DNA from: Bacteroidota bacterium
Lineage (GTDB): Bacteria; Bacteroidota; Bacteroidia; Bacteroidales; VadinHA17
Direction: 5' to 3'
Assembly (NCBI GenBank): GCA_003245695.1
Contig: QKCK01000235.1
Span: 1-35,237 of the forward strand
Length of the DNA stretch: 35,237 nucleotides
The position numbers and the translations under genes were made by a program. The notes below the pieces were generated by a model, which was given only the letters and a program-made list of their open reading frames with translations, was not told the origin of the DNA and did not search any database. Shown here one piece after another: positions 8,215-14,673 of the stretch. Within the stretch, counting starts at the first letter, position 1, and every line of letters starts with the position of its first letter.

Positions 8215-8985
8215 TCAGGGTTCACATTCCACCGTCAGTCCGTCATATCCCAGCATCACATTTGCAGGTAGTTCTGCCGATACATCATTGTGTTTTCCCA
8301 TATCATGCCCTATGTGAGTAATAAATGCTTTCCTCGGAGATATCTCATCAATAAATGCAAGGGCCTCTCTAAGGCAGAAATGTGAGATATGCTTCTCCTT
8401 CCTGAGGGCATTTATCACCAGGTACTTCACTCCTATTATCTTCTCCTTTGTCTCCTCCGGAATGTAATTCGCATCGGTAATATATGCCATATTTCCCAGA
8501 CGATATCCTATAATAGGAAGCCTGTAATGAAACACCCTCAATGGTGTAATGATATCACCGTTGATATTCAGGTCAAAATTATCAACATCATGAAGAGCCA
8601 TCCGGGGTACTCCAGGGTATTGTATCTCAGAAAAGACATATGAGAATTCCTTCCGTACGGCATTCTGTACCCTCTCTTCGGCATAAATATCTATTGCAGA
8701 CTGGCTCCTGAAGTTAAATGCCCTTACATCATCCATTCCTGCAATATGATCTTTATGCTCATGGGTCAGCAGAATAGCATCAAGCCGTCTTACCTTTTCA
8801 CGCAGCATCTGTTGACGGAAATCGGGGCCTGCATCAATTGTCAATATGTTATTACCCGTCTCAATAAGCAAGGCAGACCGCGTCCTGTTGTCCTTCGGGT
8901 TATCAGAGAGACATACCGGACAGTCACAGGCAATTACCGGTACACCCTGTGAAGTCCCCGTACCTAAAAATGTGATCTTAATCAT
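8215..8985 (-). CDS. MBL-fold metallohydrolase, PhnP-like
   Basis: A 256-residue metallo-beta-lactamase-fold hydrolase. The amino terminus MIKITFLGTGTSQGVP is typical of the PhnP/RNase Z branch. The metal motif HEHKDH is at residues 75-80, with DAGPDF at 51-56. A Cys trio at 20, 22 and 25 (CDCPVC) matches the extra zinc site of E. coli PhnP, a phosphodiesterase acting on cyclic ribose phosphates. No phn operon for phosphonate use is nearby. In this phylum the family is widespread without one, so the substrate may be another cyclic phosphate. The exact reaction is not shown by the sequence. It has its own promoter and a very short leader. Confidence 0.8.
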   Translation of the reverse strand: MIKITFLGTGTSQGVPVIACDCPVCLSDNPKDNRTRSALLIETGNNILTIDAGPDFRQQMLREKVRRLDAILLTHEHKDHIAGMDDVRAFNFRSQSAIDIYAEERVQNAVRKEFSYVFSEIQYPGVPRMALHDVDNFDLNINGDIITPLRVFHYRLPIIGYRLGNMAYITDANYIPEETKEKIIGVKYLVINALRKEKHISHFCLREALAFIDEISPRKAFITHIGHDMGKHNDVSAELPANVMLGYDGLTVECEP

Positions 8986-8996
8986 CGTTTATACCG

Positions 8997-9027
8997 CAAA
9001 CCTAACCTAAAAAAGAGAGACAGACAA
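8997..9027 (-). promoter_or_regulatory. Promoter of the PhnP-like gene
   Basis: On the minus strand TTG (9025-9027) and TAGGTTTG (8997-9004) are 20 nt apart, an exact -33/-7 match. The predicted start near 8992 leaves a leader of under 10 nt before the ATG at 8985, so this mRNA may be almost leaderless. Confidence 0.6.
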
Positions 9028-9071
9028 TATCCGGGCTCATTTTATTATCTTTACCCTGTATAATAAATCAA

Positions 9072-9782
9072 ATGATGTCTGGTTCAGTTTATATGATCCC
9101 GGTGACCCTTGGTGATCCCGATACAGGTGCGACGATACCTGTCAGGGTTTGTGATATTACCCGTTCGCTCCGCCTGTTTGCCGTTGAGGATTTAAGAAGT
9201 GCACGTCGTTATCTCAGGCTGATTGACAAGTCCTTCCCTATTGACGACTCACAATTCTTCAGTATTGGAAAACACTCTTCAGGGGAAGAGCTGGAGCCAT
9301 TCTTCAATATGGTGGAGAAAGGCATGGATGGAGGGGTTATGAGTGAGGCAGGCATGCCTGGCATAGCTGACCCGGGAGCTATGGTAGCACTTGAAGCACA
9401 TCGCAGAGGCATTAAGGTAATCCCTCTGACGGGGCCATCTTCAATAATGCTCGGGCTATCTGCATCAGGACTTAATGGCCAGTCATTTGCATTTAATGGC
9501 TATCTTCCTCTCTCTCCGGCTGAAAGATCCGTTGCTATCAAAGAGCTGGAGAGAAGATCATCAGGTGGTCAGACACAGATATTTATCGAAACACCATTCA
9601 GAAACCAGAAAATGTTTGATGATATCATTTCAACATGTAAACCGGCAACCATGCTCTGTGTGGCATGCGATATCACCTCTCAGACTGAAGAGATTATGAC
9701 ACTTACTGCTTCAGATTGGAAAAAGAAAAAAATATCACTTGCCGGACGTCAGGTTGTGTTTATGATCTCAACGCGCCATTAA
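9072..9782 (+). CDS. RsmI-like SAM-dependent methyltransferase (tetrapyrrole methylase fold)
   Basis: A 236-residue protein of the tetrapyrrole (corrin/porphyrin) methylase superfamily, closest in feel to RsmI, the 16S rRNA ribose 2'-O-methyltransferase. Recognisable pieces are the amino-terminal strand VYMIPVTLGD, the SAM-site phrase GGVMSEAGMPGIADPGAMV (RsmI has a similar SDAGTPxISDPG), and VIPLTGPSSIMLGLSASGL, followed by FIETPFRNQKMFDDI. It is shorter than E. coli RsmI (~286 residues) and lacks the carboxy-terminal extension. The first motif reads VTLGDP rather than TPIGN, so it is probably a Bacteroidota paralogue with an uncertain target rather than RsmI itself. Its stop shares the bases TTAA with the convergent lipoprotein gene. 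Confidence 0.78.
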   Translation: MMSGSVYMIPVTLGDPDTGATIPVRVCDITRSLRLFAVEDLRSARRYLRLIDKSFPIDDSQFFSIGKHSSGEELEPFFNMVEKGMDGGVMSEAGMPGIADPGAMVALEAHRRGIKVIPLTGPSSIMLGLSASGLNGQSFAFNGYLPLSPAERSVAIKELERRSSGGQTQIFIETPFRNQKMFDDIISTCKPATMLCVACDITSQTEEIMTLTASDWKKKKISLAGRQVVFMISTRH

Positions 9783-10111
9783 AGATTTCCGAAAAAAGAG
9801 GATATATTAAAATAGACATCCCTCTCCTCTCTGTCCCTTGTCCTTATTGTAAAGATGTCATAAGGCTGGTTCTCATAAAAGCTTAATGATTGTTTCAGGA
9901 CTTTATAACCAGGAAAATTCTTTTTAAGCCAGTCATATTCAGCAGCCACCCCCCTGTATCCGGTAGTCTCCTCTATAAAAACAGCAGTGGAATATGAGTT
10001 GCCTGAGTTAAAGGATGACATTTCTCGCTCTTCATTTTCGGCTACCCTGTTAAAAGGAGTACAGGTTAATGTCAGAACAGTTATAACCATAAGAGACAAT
10101 ATTTTTTTCAT
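9779..10111 (-). CDS. Small lipoprotein, function unknown
   Basis: A 110-residue protein with a signal peptide MKKILSLMVITVLTLTC. The Cys at 17 is a likely lipidation site, although Thr before it is atypical. The mature part is 90+ residues of mixed charge with a YKVLKQSLSFYENQPYDIF stretch that looks like beta strands. No domain is recognised. It has an exact TAACTTTG -7 element about 25 nt upstream of its ATG and overlaps the methyltransferase gene by four bases (shared stop TTAA). Real by codon pattern, promoter and signal peptide; the role is unknown. Confidence 0.62.
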   Translation of the reverse strand: MKKILSLMVITVLTLTCTPFNRVAENEEREMSSFNSGNSYSTAVFIEETTGYRGVAAEYDWLKKNFPGYKVLKQSLSFYENQPYDIFTIRTRDREERDVYFNISSFFGNL

Positions 10112-10134
10112 CTCTGTAAATTTTAACCATCAGA

Positions 10135-10142
10135 CAAAGTTA
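10135..10142 (-). promoter_or_regulatory. -7 element for the 110-residue lipoprotein gene
   Basis: Minus strand reads TAACTTTG, an exact TAnnTTTG match, 23 nt upstream of the ATG at 10111. The nearest TTG (10168-10170) is 25 nt away, a little long. Confidence 0.45.
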
Positions 10143-10185
10143 TGAATGAATTCTGTATATCATCACCCAAATGGTCAATCAATTA

Positions 10186-10740
10186 TCATTGCTTTTGGCC
10201 AAACCTGAACCTATGCAATATCTCCCATCTTTTTCCATCATGTCTGAGAAGAGATATGCTATCTGCCTCAAATGACTCAGTAAAGATCCTTTCTCTGAAG
10301 AGTGGCCAGGCAGCATTGAATCCCTCTCTTGTGAGGTATCTGGTAGTCAGCGTTATATGAGGATGAATATCATTCATGATATCAGGTGAAGTAAATGAGA
10401 GTTCATTTATCAGACATTCTTTCAAACGACTATGAAGATTCTCCAACGGACGGTGGTCCCCTACCCTTATATATATTACACGTGGCGGGAACGAGCCAAA
10501 CCCATCAAGCTCCACTTTGAAGGGGCTCTCGCCTTCGCAGAAATGCTTTAATGAACTTATAATTTTACACTCCTGTGACAGCTCACGTTTAAATGGCTTC
10601 TGAAGTGTAATATGCGCCGGTGATTTAAGAATGTCCCTGGCTCCTGTCACAACCTTCATCTCCTCCTTCAGCTCCCTGATTTCGTCCAGAAGATCATGAT
10701 GAGGTATCAGAGCAATAAAATATAGACCCGGCTTATCCAT
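10186..10740 (-). CDS. 2H phosphoesterase / 2'-5' RNA ligase superfamily protein
   Basis: A 184-residue protein of the LigT/2H superfamily, with the two defining H-x-T motifs: HIT at 43-45 (AHITLQKPF) and HIT at 128-130 (PHITLTTRYL). These two histidines activate cyclic phosphodiester or 2'-5' linked RNA substrates. Bacterial members include ThpR, which opens 2',3'-cyclic phosphates, and ligase-like proteins; which of these this is cannot be told. The family's characteristic strand VYIRVGD also appears, here as VIYIRVGD. Its ATG is immediately next to the stop of the upstream response regulator gene (no gap), so the two form an operon. Confidence 0.82.
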   Translation of the reverse strand: MDKPGLYFIALIPHHDLLDEIRELKEEMKVVTGARDILKSPAHITLQKPFKRELSQECKIISSLKHFCEGESPFKVELDGFGSFPPRVIYIRVGDHRPLENLHSRLKECLINELSFTSPDIMNDIHPHITLTTRYLTREGFNAAWPLFRERIFTESFEADSISLLRHDGKRWEILHRFRFGQKQ

Positions 10741-11124
10741 TCAAACCACTCCAGAATCCTCAATTGCCTGCCTGATATTTGCCTCTATCTCCAGCACATT
10801 AAAAGGCTTTTTGAAATAACGGTGTATAACCTTATTATGAAGAGCGGTCCTGATCTCCTCAGTAATATCGTAGCCAGTAAGAATATAAAATATAACATTC
10901 GGATAGAGTTCCTTTGCTTTTCGTATGAACTCAATTCCATTCATTCCAGGCATTTTCATGTCGCTGATAACAATCGAAATGTCGGAATTCTCATGTAGCT
11001 TCTCAAGGCCTGCATAACCTGATAATGCTGTTATCACCTCAAACCTGCCCTTAAAGTTTATCTCAAAAATCTTAAGGTTAATGATCTCATCATCCACATA
11101 AAGCAGTGTTGCAATTCTCTCCAT
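10741..11124 (-). CDS. Stand-alone response regulator receiver (REC) protein
   Basis: A 127-residue single REC domain with no output domain. Phosphorylation-site residues are all present: acidic pair D11-D12 (VDDE), phospho-acceptor D55 in VISDMKMPGMNG, switch T83 in ILTGYD, and invariant K106 in KKPF. Such single-domain regulators work by protein contact or as phosphorelay intermediates. No intact histidine kinase is adjacent; upstream on the same strand is the short ORF at 11165-11359, which may be a kinase remnant. It is transcribed with the 2H phosphoesterase gene, which begins at the next base after its stop. The link to that enzyme is positional only. Confidence 0.88.
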   Translation of the reverse strand: MERIATLLYVDDEIINLKIFEINFKGRFEVITALSGYAGLEKLHENSDISIVISDMKMPGMNGIEFIRKAKELYPNVIFYILTGYDITEEIRTALHNKVIHRYFKKPFNVLEIEANIRQAIEDSGVV

Positions 11125-11164
11125 ATAACATTTAGTATTTCTTCGGCAATAACATAAAACAACT

Positions 11165-11359
11165 CTATATTTCTATGGTTTTTGATTCATCGTTTTTTTT
11201 GTACACGGGAATAAAATATATCATCCTGATCAGGCCGGAATTTGTCTGCAGGCCCCTCAGGCATCCTGAAGTGATATTCTTCACAGGAACCAATGCCATG
11301 CCACTGACCAGCCCGCAACCCTCTCCTGCATATTCCCAAGCCCTTCTGGCAAGCACCAT
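11165..11359 (-). pseudogene. Possible 3' remnant of a histidine kinase, very uncertain
   Basis: A 64-codon frame ends 40 nt upstream of the response regulator gene on the same strand, where a kinase gene would be expected. It contains GEGCGLVSGMALVPVKNI and then IRMIYFIPVYKK. The order GxGxGL...VKNI...IYFIPV loosely recalls the end of a HATPase_c domain, which normally has GxGxGL followed by a Lys-containing helix and a final hydrophobic strand. The usual G2 spacing is wrong and nothing upstream in this frame looks like a kinase core. It may equally be a chance ORF. Confidence 0.2.
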
Positions 11360-11552
11360 ACCTGTAAATTTAAAATGTAAGGGTTATATTTGACTTATGA
11401 CAGACATCATCAAATTGATCACCCTGATCCCCCTTTTTATCAGTTCAAATTTAAGCAATAAAGTTTGAGTAGGCAGCTATTCTATTCACAAAAGTGTAAC
11501 TTATTAACAATAATATTTTGCCTTGTTGAAACTGACCTGCAGAAGATATTAA

Positions 11553-11624
11553 ACGCATTAACGTATTAACGTATTAACGTATCAACAAATCAACGCATCA
11601 ACGCATCTACGCATCTACGCATCA
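11553..11624. repeat. 8-bp tandem repeat array, nine units (ACGYATYA)
   Basis: Nine consecutive 8-bp units follow ACGYATYA closely: ACGCATTA, ACGTATTA twice, ACGTATCA, ACAAATCA, ACGCATCA, ACGCATCT twice, ACGCATCA. The same unit recurs at 35104-35127. The units are too short for CRISPR and have no spacers. Confidence 0.9.
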
Positions 11625-11892
11625 ACCACCCCCTGTTATTACCCGTCCTTTGTGAAAGATCATGGCAATCTCCTCTGTCTCATAAAAAGGATTTCTATAA
11701 AAAGAAGTCAGGCAATTGCCAGCATCTGAGCAAATAAAACTCCGGATTTCATACAGCCATTTTAACCAGAAACAGATACCTGCTATGCCCGACTCTTTGC
11801 AAACAAATCAAAAATATCAGGAGATAAATTTACATCTGCATACGACCATTGTCAAATATTTCTGCCGTCCGGAATAAAACTAACTATTGCAT

Positions 11893-11917
11893 TGTTTATC
11901 ATGTGGTTACATAAACA
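11893..11917 (-). terminator. Inverted repeat directly after the trehalose synthase/phosphatase stop
   Basis: TGTTTAT and ATAAACA form a 7-bp AT-rich stem just past the stop codon. There is no clear T-run, so terminator function is only plausible. Confidence 0.3.
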
Positions 11918-14140
11918 TCACTCAGTCAGTCTCTTTAGAAAATGCACCAGATGTGGGATATCTGGCACACTATATCTGGCAACAGAAGGCATGAATCCCA
12001 CTCTTATAGTATGTGCAGTCATGGGGAGTCTGCGGAACAGCATCTCGTCTGCCTTGTCATCGCCGGCAGCAAGCAGGAAGTCATAGTTGCCTTTTTCAAT
12101 AAGGTTCATTGCCACCATTGCCTTATTGTACTTATTACTCTTAATCTCGAGCACCTTATGACCCTCAAGGATTTCAAGATCAGCCTTATGCCGTATCATT
12201 TCCGAGAGGTCATCACGTAATTCATTCAGTCTTAACTGTGCAAAATCGACGTCGGCATTACGGTAATGCCAGGCCAGACAACCTGACTTCTCCTCAATGA
12301 AGGTTCCATTGCAACGGCTCACATACTCAGTGAGTATAGGCATCACTGCTCTCTTCCAGCTTGTTTCGCTGTTGTCAGATGAGAGCCATGATCCATAAGG
12401 TTCCCTGATGAAATATCCATGTTCTGCAACAAGAGTAACACGTGTGGCTCCAAACTGTCGTTCAAGGAAGTCCTTTGTCCTCCCGCTGATTATTACTACT
12501 TCTGTAGAATCATCCTCTGCAAGTTTCTGAATGATACCCAGGGTATGCTTATCTATCACTGCCTGCTCGGGATATCTGGCAAAAGAGACAAGTGTCCCGT
12601 CATAGTCAAGAAAGAGCATTCGCCGCGATGACAACCTGAACTCCTGGAGGATGAGGGAGGAGATATCTCGTGTAAGTATCCTTACCCTCATCTGGCGTTG
12701 TCCTTCGATGGTATCATATGTCTGGTCAAAGAAGTCGCGTGCCCATGTAAAGACATTGTAACTGCTGATACGTTTCTGCATTCTTTCGATCCTTGCATTC
12801 TTCTCCTTCCTGTTCATCTCCAGGGCCAGAAAGATTGAATCGGCAACCTCTATATCATCGGCAGGATTTATTACCAGTGCTTCTGTCAGCTCTGCTGCCG
12901 CACCGGCCATCTCACTCAGGATAAGTACTCCCCTGTTCTCATTCTGGCTGGCAATATACTCTTTGGCAACCAGGTTCATGCCATCGCGCAGTGGCGTAAT
13001 AAGTCCGACATCGCTTATGTCATACAGTGCAACAAGCTCATTGAAGGAGAGCGACCGGTACTGGTACACTATAGGTCGCCATGAAAGGGTACTGAATCGT
13101 CCGTTGATGCGCCCTACAGTTGACTCAATCTCCTTCTTCATCTCCCTGTATTTTTCAATGTTGTCACGTGAAGGTACAACGACCATATTAAATACTGTCT
13201 TGGTTCGCCACTGAGGGTACCTCTCCAGAAAGGTCTCAAACCCCTTCAGACGATGTAGCAACCCTTTTGAATAATCAAGACGGTCAACAGAAAAGATGAG
13301 TTTCTGATCAGAGAGAAGTGCTTTTATCTTCCTCTTCTCTCCCACCACATTCTTATTCAGGGAGGCTGAGTGAAACTTATCATAATCAATGCCTATGGGG
13401 AAGACATCAGCCTTAACAACCTTATGCGGAGTATATATCAGGTTCTGTTTGCATTCATACCCAAGAGTCCGTTTTACCGACTTGATAAAATTCTGTGCGT
13501 AATCATTTGTGTGAAACCCTATCAGATCAGCCCCCAGCATACCACCCACCAGAGACTCACGCCAATGACGTGGCAACAACCTGAATAGCTCAAACGATGG
13601 AAAGGGAATATGAAGAAAGAAGCCTATTGTGGCATCAGGATGATGCTTGCGTATCATATCAGGTAACATCATCAGTTGATAGTCATGTATCCAGATAAAA
13701 TCTCCGGGCAATATGTTCTTTATCATCTGCTCACAAAACCTGTGGTTTGCCTCTTCATATGCACTGAAGTATTCCTTGTTGAATACGCTATAGGATGGAA
13801 AATAATGGAAGAGAGGCCAGAGCAGATCATTGCAGAAACCACCGTAATATAACTCATTCAGCTTATGCGGGAGAAATACCGGTTTGATATTGAAATACTC
13901 ATTCTCTATTTTTCCTGAATTGAAATCTTCAGGCAGTGAATCGGTAACACCTGCCCATACTATCTTGTTATCAGAAAGAGATCCTTCAGTGTTTCTGAAG
14001 CTTTCTGAAAGAGCGAGCATGGCCGAGACAAGACCTCCTGTGCTCTGAACTGCCCTATAGCCACTCTTGTAATTAATGAATCTGAATGGAAGTCTGTAGG
14101 CTGCTATGACAAGTCGACTAAACTGTAATTCCCTGCCCAT
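11918..14140 (-). CDS. Bifunctional trehalose-6-phosphate synthase / phosphatase
   Basis: This 740-residue fusion makes trehalose from UDP-glucose and glucose-6-phosphate in two steps. The amino-terminal GT20 synthase domain spans about 1-475, with FIWIHDYQLMMLPDM near 148-162, FFLHIPFPSFELFRLLP near 174-190, the SVDRLDYSKGL nucleotide-sugar site, and NLVAKEYIASQ. The carboxy-terminal HAD phosphatase domain starts near 506, with the nucleophile motif DYDGT at 512-516, SGRTKDFL, and the Mg-binding GDDKADE near 688-694. I start at ATG 14140, not the track's 14158, because AGGAGG sits 7 nt before it and the upstream ATG would overlap that site. Both catalytic halves look complete. It neighbours a GH15 gene and ion transporters and diverges from the KamA gene. 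Confidence 0.94.
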   Translation of the reverse strand: MGRELQFSRLVIAAYRLPFRFINYKSGYRAVQSTGGLVSAMLALSESFRNTEGSLSDNKIVWAGVTDSLPEDFNSGKIENEYFNIKPVFLPHKLNELYYGGFCNDLLWPLFHYFPSYSVFNKEYFSAYEEANHRFCEQMIKNILPGDFIWIHDYQLMMLPDMIRKHHPDATIGFFLHIPFPSFELFRLLPRHWRESLVGGMLGADLIGFHTNDYAQNFIKSVKRTLGYECKQNLIYTPHKVVKADVFPIGIDYDKFHSASLNKNVVGEKRKIKALLSDQKLIFSVDRLDYSKGLLHRLKGFETFLERYPQWRTKTVFNMVVVPSRDNIEKYREMKKEIESTVGRINGRFSTLSWRPIVYQYRSLSFNELVALYDISDVGLITPLRDGMNLVAKEYIASQNENRGVLILSEMAGAAAELTEALVINPADDIEVADSIFLALEMNRKEKNARIERMQKRISSYNVFTWARDFFDQTYDTIEGQRQMRVRILTRDISSLILQEFRLSSRRMLFLDYDGTLVSFARYPEQAVIDKHTLGIIQKLAEDDSTEVVIISGRTKDFLERQFGATRVTLVAEHGYFIREPYGSWLSSDNSETSWKRAVMPILTEYVSRCNGTFIEEKSGCLAWHYRNADVDFAQLRLNELRDDLSEMIRHKADLEILEGHKVLEIKSNKYNKAMVAMNLIEKGNYDFLLAAGDDKADEMLFRRLPMTAHTIRVGFMPSVARYSVPDIPHLVHFLKRLTE

Positions 14141-14484
14141 TTTAATCCTCCTTTTCATTCAGGAACCACCACAACTTATAAAATTAATCAATTTTTGTTA
14201 GTTTTTCTCCTCATTTTTTAGTTATTTGCTCTCCGCGACTATGTTTATGGGGAAAAACAAGTTTTGTACTAAGGGTCTGGTTTTACCTGTTAATCATATG
14301 TGTCAGCCTTTTTTTCAATTCCATACCTCTCCGGAGAAGGGTTCCGCACATATATCAGACTCTGTTAGCTGGAGTACACCTTATAATATGCAGTGTGACA
14401 AATCGTTGTTCAGGTGTTTAGAGCAATGGCTGATACCGGGTCTGAGGCAGATAAGCATTTTGAACATAAAATATAACAAATCAT
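14141..14484. other. Intergenic region between divergent TPS/TPP and KamA genes
   Basis: Apart from the ribosome-binding site next to the TPS/TPP start, this stretch shows no supported gene. ORF 14226-14555 has an unnatural composition and overlaps the true KamA frame, so I leave it out. A 10-bp palindrome TCTCCGGAGA lies near 14330. No exact TAnnTTTG element was found on either strand, so the promoters of both flanking genes remain unplaced. Confidence 0.4.
14148..14153 (-). promoter_or_regulatory. Strong Shine-Dalgarno site that decides the TPS/TPP start
   Basis: The minus strand reads AAAAGGAGGATTAAAATG, with a full AGGAGG core before the ATG at 14140. Other genes in this window do not show such a site, as expected for Bacteroidota, so this one stands out. 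Confidence 0.6.
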
Positions 14485-14673
14485 ATGGACACAAATTTTT
14501 TATAGAAGCCCAGGGATTACAAATCAATTACATTATGGAAAGATGTTACCTCTGAAGAGTGGAATGATGCCGGGTGGCAGGTTAGAAACTCAGTACGTAA
14601 TGTAGAGCAGCTGGAACAGATCATCAGGCTGAGCAAGCAACAGAGAGAGCAGATAAGAGAGACGCTTGATGAG
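14485..14673 (+). other. KamA amino-terminal coding segment interrupted by TAG
   Basis: The frame of the KamA gene extends upstream of the track start. ATG at 14485 reads MDTNFL, then TAG at 14503-14505, then an uninterrupted continuation into the called ORF. The part after the TAG, including SITLWKDVTSEEWNDAGWQV, aligns by eye with the start of clostridial lysine 2,3-aminomutase (LFKDVSDADWNDWRWQVRN). The segment is therefore genuine coding sequence. No ATG, GTG or TTG occurs between the TAG and the track start at 14674. It could be an authentic nonsense mutation, a sequencing error, an unusual start codon, or readthrough. Confidence 0.75.

Larger units (their letters stand above)
11125..11917. 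other. Gene-poor 0.8 kb stretch with repeats and possible remnants
   Basis: No convincing gene is seen here. It contains the short minus-strand ORF at 11165-11359, AT-rich sequence to about 11550, a nine-unit 8-bp tandem array (11553-11624), and then a minus-strand frame without stops at about 11633-11808. That frame reads protein-like (for example SFYRNPFYETEEIAMIF) but has no normal start and no recognised family. The composition is patchy, with GC-richer blocks between AT-rich ones, as in decayed coding DNA. Confidence 0.5.

Noticed and set aside
11553-11624. CRISPR array
   Set aside because: Units are 8 bp and directly adjacent, with no spacers and no cas genes in the window.
14503-14505. 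Pyrrolysine or other reassigned TAG codon
   Set aside because: Several neighbouring genes end in TAG, and no pylT, pylS or suppressor tRNA is seen in the window.
14226-14555. ORF of 109 codons upstream of the KamA gene
   Set aside because: Its composition is not protein-like and it overlaps the genuine KamA amino-terminal frame, which has clear family similarity.
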